DNA of 64,000 nucleotides, taken from Medicago truncatula. Lineage: Eukaryota > Streptophyta > Magnoliopsida > Fabales > Fabaceae. The stretch lies in the NCBI RefSeq assembly GCF_003473485.1, contig NC_053046.1, positions 3,420,001-3,484,000 on the forward strand, read 5' to 3'. Every line of letters starts with the position of its first letter. The stretch's first letter is position 1. The notes beneath the pieces are model-generated. The model was not told where the DNA came from, did not search any database, and saw nothing but the letters and a program-made list of their open reading frames with translations. This document shows, piece by piece, positions 34,323 through 46,883 of the stretch. The translations under genes and the position numbers were made by a program.

Positions 34323-37300
34323 ATGGCTACAACACCGTCGCCGCCGTCAATGTTGCCGTCGGTGAATTCGGGTCGCATTCGGACCCTGAAAGAAGGTTCT
34401 GGAAAAACGGGTCCCGTCGTGTACTGGATGTTCAGAGATCAACGGTTGAAAGATAATTGGGCTCTCATTCACGCCGTTCATCAAGCTAACAAAGCCAAAG
34501 TTCCTGTTGCCGTTGTTTTCAATCTTTTTGATCATTTTCTCGGTGCAAAGGCGCGTCATTTAGGGTTTATGCTTAAGGGTTTGCGTCAATTGTGTCACCA
34601 ACTGCAACATTCTCTTCATATACCCTTTTTCTTAGTTCGGGTATATCTTTATTTTACTCTTTTTCTTCTTCAAAGTTCAAATTTCAATTATGGGTCAGTT
34701 TGATAGATTGTTAAAATGTGATTTTGATGCTCAATAGTTTAGAGATTTTTAAAAAAAGCATAAGTTGTTTTGTGTTCGTTTACTACAAAAATGTTAATAT
34801 TGTTATGCTGGACACAAGGGACCTCGCAGCTGAGCGTGTGAATTTAAGACGGTGTTTGTCACTTCGTCTCTCATTTACCCCGAAATATGCGAATAGCCAA
34901 AAAGAAAACATGACATTGAGCAACTTGGTTTTTCTGTTAACTTGTATCTAATTTACTATATCTAATTAGTCTCTGAATACACCACTTACTAATAAGTTAG
35001 TTTACGAATTTTTTGACTTAATGTCAAACTAGTCTCTTAAAGGTGACATCATTCAAAATTAGGGTTATTTTTGCGTATTTGTAAATATCAGGGGGGTAAT
35101 TGCTCGACCCGGACAATTTCATGGGGTGAATAGGTGTTTTACTCATTTTCTTTAAACTTTAATTGACTTTTTTTATATTATAGGGTGAGGCGGAGGAAAC
35201 TGTATCGAAATTTGTTAGAGAATGTGGAGCTTCACTTTTGGTGACAGATATGTCACCTTTAAGAGAAGTGAAGAAATGCAAAGCTGAGATTTGTGAGAGA
35301 GTAAGTGATTTGGTTACTGTTCATGAAGTTGATGCTCACAACGTTGTGCCTCTTTGGGTTGCTTCTGAGAAGTTGGAGTATAGTGCTAGAACAATAAGGG
35401 GAAAGATAAACAAAAAGCTTTCTGATTATCTTGTTGATTTTCCTGATGTCGAACCACCAAATACAAAATGGGTCATCACTGAGGATCATGTCATAGACTG
35501 GGATGATATCATTGCTCAAGTTTTAAGGTTTGAGACTTTAGTTATATGTGATTAATCATGTGTTATGTAGCACCGACACTTCATATAAGGCCTGTTCCGA
35601 TACATATTGACATTGTTATATTCATTTACTTATTACATGTGTCTATGTGTTAGTTGTATCCGGTGTATGTGTTTGTGCTTGTTCATGTGGTTATATATGT
35701 AGTTGTCATTATTATTGTATCCTCTTTCTATCCTAAACTAGGAGTGGATCTGAGGTTCCTGAAGTGGATTGGTGCGAGCCTGGAGAAATTGCTGCAATGG
35801 AAGTATTGATGGGAAGTAAAAATGGATTCTTGACTAAAAGGTTGAGAAATTATTCTACAGATCGCAACAACCCTTGTAAACCAACTGCACTTTCTGGTTT
35901 ATCTCCCTATTTGCATTTTGGACAGATATCTGCTCAAAGATGTGCTTTAGAAGCTCGTAAGCTACGAGCTTCATATCCTCAGGTTTGTTTTACTATGCTG
36001 TTTATGTTGCTTCATTTTGTTTTTCCTAAAAAAGTGGTGATTAAAGATCTTTTCTTAGACTTAACTTTTTCTGTTCTTCAATGTTGGTGTAAAGGCTGTT
36101 GACACTTTCTTGGAGGAGTTGATTGTGCGGAGAGAACTTGCTGATAACTTTTGCTACTATCAGCCTCATTATGATTCAATACAAGGAGCATGGGAGTGGG
36201 CTCGTAAAACCTTACTCGACCACGCCTCTGATAAGCGACAACATGTTTATACGTGAGTCACATTATTTTGTTTTCTAGCTCTAAGGTTTACTTGTAAACT
36301 CATGTGATTTTTGTTCTTACAGAAGAGAGCAATTGGAGAAGGCAAAAACTGCTGATCCTGTAAGCTAATCTTTCATGGATAATAATAATAATAATTTCCC
36401 ATATTAAAACTACATGCCCCTGTATTAATGCCTTTCATTTTCGGGGAAAATACCAGCTTTGGAATGCTTCTCAATTGGAGATGGTTCACTATGGGAAAAT
36501 GCACGGTTTTATGCGGTAAGTAACCTCATAAGTTATTGCCTCCTTTTTCCTGGGCATTCTAATTGTAAGCGTATTACATCGTCATGTCATATGCAATAAT
36601 AAGTATTCATCAAAACAGTTTATTTCCCCTTACAGTTTTACTTGGTCTTCATAGAATCTCTTTCTCTATTGGTTGCGTCTTATAAATATGTTTTCTTAAT
36701 TAGAAGTTTCTTGTACAGAATGTATTGGGCGAAGAAGATACTTGAATGGACAAGAGGACCTGAAGAAGCACTTGAGATATGTATATATTTAAATGATAAG
36801 GTATATACTAACCATTAGTCAACATTGTAGAGAAGCAATCTAATTACAGATGCAGTTTTCATGAGACAAAAGGATTTTTTTATAAATGACTACAATTTCA
36901 TCTGACTGCAGTATGAAATGGATGGGAGGGATCCAAGTGGTTATAATGGCTGCATGTGGTCTATATGTGGGGTACATGATCAGGTTCGCCTGCTTTGTTT
37001 TTGTTTGCTACACAATTTAATTTGAAAGTTGGAATTTCTGACTCCAGTTGGCTATATAAAAAAATGAATGTTGAGGAAGAACGAAGTATAGTTTTTGTGT
37101 GAAGTGCTTTTGGTGCCTCTAGCTAGGCTGTAGTAGTTCCATTTTTTATGTGGAACCGATTTGTGTTTTCCTTCTAATTTCATTAGAACCTAATGAATTG
37201 TAAAATTTGGTGTTGCAGGGGATTGTATAAAAATCATGTAGAGCTAGAAGTGTAAATTTTCTTCAAGATTTCTCAGTTTTTGGTATTTGTGCTTCTATTC

Positions 37301-37496
37301 ATTTCAGGGGTGGCGAGAGCGTCCCATTTTTGGGAAAATTCGATACATGAATTACGAAGGGTGCAAAAGAAAATTTGATGTTGACAGATACATTGCATAT
37401 GTTAATAAAATAGTTGGTGAGCTCAGAAAGAGAAAAGCGGAAAATTTGCTGTCTGAAAAGGAGAAAGTACGCCGCTGTTGTAATCCTGAGGACTGA
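34323..37496 (+). CDS. PHR1: class II CPD photolyase (UVR2/PHR1 type)
   Basis: Repairs UV-induced cyclobutane pyrimidine dimers using FAD and blue/UV-A light. Nine exons: 34323-34640, 35184-35527, 35742-35982, 36095-36252, 36323-36359, 36457-36515, 36719-36800, 36912-36983 and 37308-37496. All GT-AG, 1500 nt, 499 residues, close to Arabidopsis PHR1. The N-terminal photolyase domain has [17 protein letters not shown] and [13 protein letters not shown]. The FAD-binding half carries the class II signatures [15 protein letters not shown] (306-320) and [17 protein letters not shown] (433-449), plus [20 protein letters not shown] and [10 protein letters not shown]. The ATG at 34323 gives MATTPSPPS, as in homologues. 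An in-frame ATG at 34215 could add 36 residues. The last residues are basic (ELRKRKAEN) and may aid nuclear import. Convergent with the KEULE-type gene. Confidence 0.95.
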
Positions 37497-37522
37497 AGAA
37501 CATGTACTTGTTTTCTAGACAT

Positions 37523-37725
37523 CTTTTTTGTTTAGGGATAATGGCCTGGTAATTTGCCATTGTCTGGCTGATGATATTTGAAGCAGGAATAGGTTTATGT
37601 TTTGCATTACTTGCACTAATATTTTTTTGTTTAGGTATAGTAGCCTTGTAATTTGCCATTGTTTGGCTGGATGATATTTGAAGTAGGAATAGGTCTATGT
37701 TGAGTACAATGTTTTGCATCAGTTG
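37523..37725. repeat. 100-bp tandem duplication after photolyase stop
   Basis: Two copies about 101 bp apart share 'ttttttgtttagg', 'gtaatttgccattgt', 'ctgatgatatttgaag' and 'aggaataggt'. Both lie in the probable photolyase 3' UTR. Confidence 0.8.
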
Positions 37726-38903
37726 CACGCCTTGCAGTTCAAGGACAAAACTGAGATTGATTGTAGTACTCCAGCTCGAAAGAGTTAGTCACATTGACAT
37801 TAAAAAGAGGATACGCAACTGTTCAGTGCTTGTTTATTTTCAAGACAGAAGCAATCAAAACTATTATGAAATGATTTTTTACAACATGATCACAAGTTAT
37901 TTTTTTGTTGGGACTTGGGAGTGGCGGACGTTTCCCAAGTGTTCAAAGGACCTTGTTTAGAAAGTCTAAATAAGTATATGTTTTTGTGGGAAGTTATGTT
38001 TTTATTACGATCAACAAGAGACATGCTTAACTTCTCAATGATGATTGATTGCATTGTTTAGCACAAAAAATCTTGAAAATAATTAATGATAATGAGACTT
38101 ATTTAATGATAGGACCTACCATCTAGTATTTTTTGTGTCTATCTCTTTCCTAATTGTAATCTCCATTTATTTTAATAAATGGAGAGGATCTCAACCCTTT
38201 TTTTTTTATGTTACTAATGGTAAATGCGTGTTTAGAAAAAAATTAGGGGTGTCATAAACTCCACCTGTCATGGAGAAGATCCACCCTCGGTTGGGATAAG
38301 AGGTCTCTTGCAATATTCCTTTCAATACAATTTTGAGATTGTGAAAGTTAAGGAGCAAAAGAGGAAACTTGCAGCATATCCATGCACTGTATCAATACAC
38401 GTGTTAAATTGGTACAATGTTTTTTATGCAATCTTTCTTAAAATCAAAATATGTAAAAGTCAATTGAATAATCTGCGGCGTTACGATGTAAATGTCTTAA
38501 TTTCATGGTATTTTTTAGAGCAATTTATCAAAACAGTTTAACATGCATACCAGCCTTGTATTCCATTCAACCAATTTGTGTTGAGAAGCATTATCAGTTT
38601 CTTTTTCCTGTAGTATAAGTAGAGCATATATTTTGGTAAAAGGCATAGCAACAAAGTATTAGCTTCACTATTTCAATTTTTGGATCCAAGCGTGTATGTT
38701 AATTCATGGAAAACTAAATAAATTATTCTGGTTAGTAATCGATGAAGATTTCCTAGTTGCAGAATATGTCATCAAGTAACTGGGTGGAACCAGCCACAAA
38801 GAGTTGAATATCCAAATTAACTGCAACAACGGGATGATTTATCTATATAATTACAACAAATATTTTACACATAAGCAGAAGCTCATCTTCGACTATTGTA
38901 ACA
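37726..38903. other. intergenic between convergent genes
   Basis: 3' flanks of the photolyase and SM-protein genes. No gene or clear mobile element found. Confidence 0.5.
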
Positions 38904-41900
38904 TCATATCTGGATATCATCTAATGTAAGTTCATGTGTTGTTAGCATCTTCAATTTCTGCAAAACAAGAAAAATAGCACTCAATTATGGTTGTCAAAAT
39001 GGCTATTCCAAATTAAGGCACACATTCGGCACAGAAAAAGGTAGAAAATTCAATACCGTGATAAATTGTGCAGGATCATCAAGACTCGATGAACCTAGAA
39101 TAATTTCCCTATTCAGTTTTCTAGTAAGCTTGTGGCAAGCCCTTAGCTGAAGATTAAAGCATCATACAAGACCAAATGATAAGAAAACAAGAAGACAGAA
39201 TTCACAAATCCCAATTTATTGGATAAATTATTCAAACCTCTGATCGGGTTGCGCCACCGACAATGAATACAAATAGTCGTTGGCCCATCTTCTTGAAATC
39301 ACTAGAAGCATGCCTAAGCACTGAATCACTGTGTTCCGACAAGAAAATAAAAAAAAATTGTTTGCAACTAAGGGAGATTATTCAAACATAGAGTTCAAAG
39401 ATGAAGTAAAAAAAACCTTAAAAAATAACATGCATTCAATCATATCTCATCAAGTAGATATCAATAGAATTACATGTGGAAATAATGTTAACAAAGTGAC
39501 ATCATGATAACAAAACTCATCACATGCTTTGAACTCAAACAAATAGATGATACAGCTCACTACTGAATATCAGGGAATTCAAAGATAGAGCCATTCTAAC
39601 TTCAATTAAATTTTTATAGATTTTTAATCTTAATTGAATTTTGAACTGCATCTCATTAGCCAAGCTTAATAGAACAGAAAAAGATAGCTAATTAGAAAAG
39701 GGGGACCCAAGACAAGATGAGGAGCCTATTTAATACGAAGAAAATTCCGACCCTTGAAATTACTTTCTAGTTAATTAGCATCTTTCTTTCAGATTAACTT
39801 TTGCTCTAAGAGAATATTAATTAACCACTAAGATACTTTATTTTGGTCTAAAACAAAGCCGTCATTTGCTTGGTCGTGGGAAGTGATCTATATAATAACA
39901 AACTTGTGCAACAGTGCAAGTCTACTCCACTCATAAATGAAGGGAAATATTAAGCAAGCAAGTATAGTGAAAGAAAAAACTGATCCCATCAGAAGCAATT
40001 GTTAGATTACTGATTTTTTTTATTTTTTTTGCTCCATGGAATAATCTAATCAGTAACTAGGAAATCTTCCAGGAGTTTGACAGGATAGTAAAATACAAGA
40101 TTGATCAAACAAACAACAACCAAGCCTTATGCCACTAAGTGGGGTCGGCTACATGAATCAAACGACGCCATAGTGTTCTATCAAAAACCATGTCTTTCTC
40201 CAATTCATTAATCTCTAGATCTTTCATGGAATAAACTTCTGGGAATTGAACCCCAGACAATGAAGCACGCGTTTCTAAATAGTGGGACCGTGTCCAGCCA
40301 CTAAACCATTGAAACAATTGATAAGAAGAGTGATCTAACAAATAAAATATCAATGCAAAGGTTTTGTTAGATTACTGATTACTACTAAGGATTACAGAAA
40401 ATATTACCTTGAGTACCCATCATCAGAGCCTCGTGGTTTTGCCCAACTTGGTGTACGTCTTGATCTCATTGAATGAGGATTTTGATGTAAAGTGCCAGCA
40501 AAAGGTGAGCTGTGGAAAGTTGCACTTGGATCATTCAAACATGGATAATCCTCCTTAGACAGTTGATTTCTCGTGAGTTTTTCAATGAGTTCCTGAATAT
40601 TCATCCACTCATCACATATGGGTCTATATAAGTTTTGAGGCTAAATATGCAATCATAAATATATTCTTATTAAAAACTTGAAATTATTCATCATATGGAA
40701 AAACGGGGTTGGCCTTTATTTGCCTGATAACATATTTTCAACGAGAATCATAGTTGTTGAATCTTTATGCTAAAAGCTATCCTCTTGGTGAAATTTCATA
40801 AGTGGATACATATTTTGTGTGGGAAAATCACATCAAGTAATAATTAACATAATCTGTACCTCTATTATGGGATAAAAGCGTGATAGTTGCCATTTTTCTT
40901 CTTCCCCAGGACGTTCTATCCTTGCAGCACGCTTCTTTTTACTAGAAATTACCTTTACCTTCTGGATATCAAACTTAAGACCGAAAGCGCCAGTCAAACG
41001 TTTTTTGGTATCAGGTTGTCCCCCAAGCATTCTCAAGTTATTCACAATAGTCATATCTTCATCTGTTAACCGTGCTACCTGAAAAGTACTTGAAACGTAA
41101 AAATTGGATAACATCATTACAGGTGATGGGAATAATAGAAATATATTATTCTTCAAAATGAACAGAAAGGGAAAATTAAATCTGCACCCAGCAAGACAGA
41201 AATCACACCTTCATCAAATTCAGACCCTTTTCTCCGTCAAATTTCTCAGGATAAACAGCTGCAAGAATCATTAACAAGCGCAGTTTATTTTCACGGGTTG
41301 TGTCCTGCGTAAAAGTGGGCACATATATGAAATTTAATATATGAAACAGTGCAAAGCTAGCATGTCTGATTTTGCAAATTGTGTGTTCACTAAAAAGTTT
41401 TCTCATTTTCACATGTACATTGATTAGGTGTTAAAGAATGCTGTTTCATTTCCCACATTAAGAATATCTTACTTCTTTCATAGTCAAAAATTTGATCACA
41501 TCTTTCATTGTTGCATCTCCAAAAACAAGATCTTGCTCCACCTGGCCCAGTTCTCGCAGTCCTGACTCCCTAATGATACTGTTAATTTTTCCTGCAAGCT
41601 GGATCAAGAAGACCATCATTTATAAAGAAGCTATGTAAACTCACACCCATGATTTTGATTAAAAAGCAAGATAGTAAGAAGGGAAATTTCCCAGAGGTAA
41701 TAAAAGACGTGGCATTACCATATTACAGTAAGATAGTACAATTATTTATGCAGACCATATCGTGTTATCATTTTAAGAAGATAAAATTAGTTGTATCAGG
41801 ATAGCATTACAACCAAACTAACCTCTACATGGAGGGAGAGTTTGTCAATTTGTTCGCTGTATTGTGGAAGTGCTTGAACCATCTTCTGTAAGTCCCTTGT

Positions 41901-44900
41901 TGACATTTCACTGCTACTTCTGTAAATACAATACAAATTGATAGTTTAAGTGAAGCTTATTATGATCTAGATAACTAGATAAATAATTACATAAATATTT
42001 CCATCAAACTACAAATCGAAGCTTCCTTAAATTATGAAAAGGCCAAATATTCACAACATATATAGTTTGAATATGTTGAAATTATTATGGGTTTTAAAAA
42101 CATGAGCGAAGAATAAGAGCTTGGATATTATTGATAATAACTTGATAGTAAATATATAGTAACTTTATACAAAAGACTAGACACTAATTTGTAATTATAG
42201 GGATACATAGACTTAATCTTAAATAAATAGAGAAATCAAGAAACAAATAAATAATCATAGTAATAATAAGTAATATAAAAATTAATCCTAAGAGATAATC
42301 TAAAACACTCTAAGATTATAAACTAATTTTAAGAAATAAACTACGATACTAAGATGATATTGAAGATATTATAAGATATTTTATTATATTCTAACAGAAC
42401 AGGATTAAAATTGTACAATGGAACAAATATTGATACTTCGCCATCTATGATTTGTTCCCTTAGACCATCTCTTTGGTGGTGGCCGGGATTTGAACCCCGG
42501 ACCTTGCATACATTATGCATTGTCCTTACCAACTGAGCTAAGCTCACGAGGACCCCTTAGCCCATCTCTAAATATATTCAAAGTCTTCTCACAGATAACT
42601 AGTCATAGAAAAATGGCTGGAAACACTCGGGGGGTGATTAAGAGATCACCGAATACACCACATGGTGGCAAAGCGTCAACTTTTACCCACAGCGGGGAAT
42701 GAATTTAAGTCAAATCATAGGGTGCGTCAAACTATACCATTTTTAAATAAATAAAAAAAATAAGTAAAGCATATAATTATAATTTCTAATAATGACTAAA
42801 CAGTTACATCAGTTTGTTCACCATCAATTGCAATCCCCATAAGATTACTACTACTCACCTTGAACCAAGTTGTGCAGCTTTGTTCTTTGAAATGAAGCTA
42901 GTCATCTTCGCATGCAGCCGTTCACTAGCCTGACATTCATCAATATCAAAAGGTATTCACATGGCTTAAGTATAGGATAGTAAAAGCAGGACCTACATCA
43001 GCAATATGAGCATGGCGAAGCTCGAGCCATACAGGATCATGATCCTCCAAAAGAACTTCTTTTCTCTCAGGTAGACCTCCGGCCTTGGCAGGAACCTTAT
43101 AAAAATACATACACTAGATTCAGGTTTATATGCAAGAGACTGGACCCAAAAACTCAGAGAGAGAAAGGAAAACTGTTGAAGTTACTTCGTGAACGTATTT
43201 ATTTCCCTCCATATTCAGCAAATCATGACACATGGCATCGTATGTCCACTCATGTATTACAGGAGCAATCTAAAAAATCAGAATAATATCTTAATTGTAA
43301 GCAACATTACAGTCTGATAAAATATATTACAAGTAAATAGCCAACAAATTTTCCAAGGAAACCTGATCAATAGATCTGTCAATAATGAGCAACTCGCAGG
43401 TCTCAGTCTGAGGAAAATTAGGTATGGTTTTTTTATATTTTGTAAGACAGTCCCAGACTCCAGCAGCAAGCTTTGTAGGAACAAGATCACGGAATGTAGT
43501 CATTGTGGTTGCGTCTAGGGACTTGGCAGCACGAAAGCGGATAGAAGGAAATTCCTAAAACATTACATGCTTCAGAAAACTTCTCAATTTTAAAAATAAT
43601 AAAGAATAAAGAATTTACTACAATATTTTAGTATTCGTCACAGAGCACTATCCACATACTCTTAATGAAGCAAAAACTGTGGCAATTCGCGTTGCCATTG
43701 CATTCAAACATGCAACACCTTTACGATTATTCTCTTCATTCCCAAATAGATCCTCTAATGCTCTCTCATTATTTGTGATGAAACCCTGCGTTGATATGAC
43801 CAAAAACACACCTCAAGCTGAAGGCACAAACTAATGAGACCATGACAGGATTAGTTACTAATAAAGAATTTCTAATTACATCAATTATAAATTGATACAT
43901 GTTTAATATCTCTCAAGGGAAGAATCTCAACAAGCAGGTATCATGAAGTTTGAGTTCCTAATAAGATACGCATAACCACGGGTATGACATGGCCACCCCA
44001 AATTTCATATTACTCTACCTATTTTTTAATATTTGAGTTATTGTGAGTGGTATAGACGTACAGTAAGTCTGTGGCTTAGGCTATTGGTCCCGTAGCGAGC
44101 CTTTGATTTTATGTCTTTGGTTATTGGCCCGCTAATATTAAATTCCTGATTCTTCCGCCGCACATGAATAATCAAAATTGCGAATTTGCATTGATGGACT
44201 TTCTAATCAACAATAGTATGCTGTCTGGCTGTTCACTTCTTAAAAAGTGCTTCAATGTATATCCCACAACAAATCTTCTAACTCACCCGACTCAACAATA
44301 TGCAATTAGGTATGGATAAGTTGTGCTCTGTACTAGTGAAGTCAAGCCTTCTTTTGTATATGGAGAAGGTATTCTTTAGCAGTTAGTAGATTATGATTAA
44401 TTTAAATAGAAAAAATCATGATTCATCACTTTTCACAACTTTTGAAATTTATTAAGAACCAAAAAGGAATAAAATTAATTATTGTCATAATGAACGAAGG
44501 TAATATGACGGAAGAAAAGGATACAACCATATACCTGGCAATCTATGGCAAAATACTCCAAATTCATCTGCACGGTGTCATCCAAATAAGGGGGAAAATC
44601 ACAATAGGCAATGAAATTGTTGCATTAAAACTATGGATCTAAGCACAATCTTGTTTCTAATTAATAAAATATCTTCACCTCTCTCAATGCACCTAATCGA
44701 GACAACACCCTCGGATCTTTTTTAATGTCCAAAACTAATTCTCTGGAAATAGGTGAGCTAAGGAAAACAAATGCCCTACAAAAAGAGAAAAAAAAACTTG
44801 AAAATAAATAAGTTGAAGATGAATGACACACATAAGATACAATGGTCGTTACATACTTCCTGTATAAAGGAGCCCTTCCAGCCATGTCTGATAAAAACAT

Positions 44901-46883
44901 AATTATGCTGCAAACAAAATGAAGAGAAAACGACTAAATAGGGATGAAATAAAAAACTCGACAACTTAGTGACTGGATTCTACATCAAAGCTAAATGAAA
45001 ATATTTTACAGCCAAAAGGTTATGGTATAATTATCATTCAGTAATTTACATTGAAAATGAATAATTAGAAGAGAGATTTAGTGACCATGTAATTCATTAT
45101 CGTGTCATTTGTAGAGAATAGAGAGGAGAATTCAAAACAAAAATGATAAAATTAAAAAGTAATACAAATCTCATGTCATATTTGGAAGTAAACATAAGGT
45201 GAAAAATAAAAGGAAAACTAAACAGCAGAAAGTCAAAGAGAATTACGGATAAACTTGGAACAAATTATACCCTTTGATATTCAAAACTTAAAAATGACTT
45301 CATACTTTTATTGGCAGCTAAGGTACATGGAATTATACATTCCAAAATGTTTTGTAAACGACATGATCATTGAGACATTAGTCGCATACTTAACAGAGAA
45401 GTGCAGAACAATAGGAACAGAAAAGAAAATCAGATGTGTTACTTCTCTTTGGTTGGTTGTATGAAATATATAGCATCCATTGTTGGTAACGGTTGCCTTC
45501 GTTTGTATATGTCTTCAACCACTACGAAAAAAGCACCAAACTATCAAACCATAAAGGAAATAGAACTAAAAAAAGGATGCCCAATAAATGAGGATGCCCC
45601 CCATTTTGATGTTAAGAGAGCATCAGAAACTTCAACTTAAATAAACTTAATAATAGAAGTGTTAATTAACTGATACAATACATTGACAGTCACTAAAACT
45701 GGTCATTTACGTTTTGTGATCCTTACATGAAACACCTTCGTCGGTGATATCAGCCATCTTGCATGAGTTAGACATTATCTTTATAGTAAGTTTGTCCATT
45801 ATTAGTACCTACAGACAGGCAAGCAAACAGTGAACCAGCATAAGATGGTAGTACTGATCAATAAATTGAACAGTTATGCTATACTTTTTGGTTTCTTAAA
45901 TTCACCTTCAACAGTTCACTCATATGTAAAGTATGTTTCGGCTACTCTGGCTGGCTGACCACAAACATGCATGCATATCTTGCAACAATTTTATTTTAGA
46001 GAAATGTTGTATATCAAGCCTTATCCCACTCAGTGGGGTCGGCAACATGGATCAAACTATGGCTTGTTGTAGAACATTATGGCGTAATTTGATTCATGTA
46101 GTGGACTCCACTTAGTGGCATAATTATGGCGTAATTCCATCCAAGTCAAAGCTTATATTTTTCCATCTTTAAATATTAAATAATATTTTATTTACAAACC
46201 AATTGCACATAGCTAAGTTCGCATTATTCGGTTTTGTTTTGCTTGCTCATCGTAAGGAATAGCATAGCTCTTTATTCAATCTTTTGAAAAACATACCTAC
46301 CAGAATTTAGTGTGTATAAACCAGTACATAATGCACATCAGTACATATATCTAGAGGAAAAAATATTTTGATGATGCAATGAATAAAACAAGCAATTAAG
46401 ACACGTGAATTAAATTATATAAACTACAAACTAAATGTAAAAACTATACACTGTCGATGTACATATTTTTTACACATACAAGTATACAACCAATGACAAC
46501 TTGCCAACACTTGAAATGAAAACTTGAAAAATAACTTTTACACTAACAATGCATGACCTTTAATCTCTAATGCATTTAACAGATAGCATCACATACCTTC
46601 CAAGTTGATTTGGAATCCCCTGTTTTTGTTGACCTTAGCATTTCGTGTAATAATCCTGAAAACAATATCATCATCATCATCATACATAAATTAGATGAAC
46701 TTGCTTGATCAGAAAGTATTGCTGAGAAAACATTGAAAAATACCAAGTTATTACAAGCTATAAGCATATAAATTGAATGGAGAAGAAGAAAAAGAGATTA
46801 TTACGGTCGCGTGTAATTTGCTTGAAATTTTGGTAATCGGCGCCACCGTAAGAGGAGGAGGAATCAGAATCCGACATAGACAT
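38904..46883 (-). CDS. KEU: KEULE/SEC1-type SM protein
   Basis: Sec1/Munc18 protein that binds syntaxins to promote SNARE fusion. Arabidopsis KEULE acts with KNOLLE in cell-plate formation and in secretion. Twenty exons, all GT-AG: 46883-46805, 46655-46597, 45808-45727, 45521-45443, 44907-44857, 44775-44679, 44567-44535, 43785-43660, 43554-43363, 43269-43186, 43095-42997, 42929-42859, 41919-41823, 41598-41473, 41304-41209, 41078-40860, 40592-40408, 39328-39238, 39146-39057 and 38957-38904. They sum to 2010 nt, 669 residues (KEULE is about 666). Landmarks: [124 protein letters not shown] and [13 protein letters not shown]. Ends LTLDDIQI, as KEULE does. The start matches KEULE ([10 protein letters not shown]). 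Several introns hold SINEs. Confidence 0.96.
40016..40364 (-). mobile_element. SINE insertion (Au-like), 16-bp TSD, in SM-gene intron
   Basis: A 349-bp insert between exact repeats tgttagattactgatt (40000-40015 and 40365-40380). On the minus strand it has tRNA-like boxes (tggtttagtggctgg, ggggttcaattccc) and then gccgaccccacttagtgg, cataaggcttggttgttgt. I recall this as the 3' end of the widespread plant Au SINE. About 85 bp of extra sequence lies between that tail and the left repeat. Confidence 0.75.
42473..42553 (-). mobile_element. tRNA-related SINE, 16-bp TSD, in SM-gene intron
   Basis: Carries ggatttgaaccccggacc (B box) and ccaactgagctaagctcac (A box), inverted. Flanks cccttagaccatctct (42457-42472) and cccttagcccatctct (42554-42569) differ at one base. 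Confidence 0.85.
46010..46130 (-). repeat. Au-like SINE 3' end fragment
   Basis: The plus strand reads aagccttatcccactcagtg, gggtcggcaacatggatcaa, the reverse of the Au-like SINE tail at 40112. A second, inverted partial copy follows at 46085-46125. Lies in SM-gene intron 2. Confidence 0.6.
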
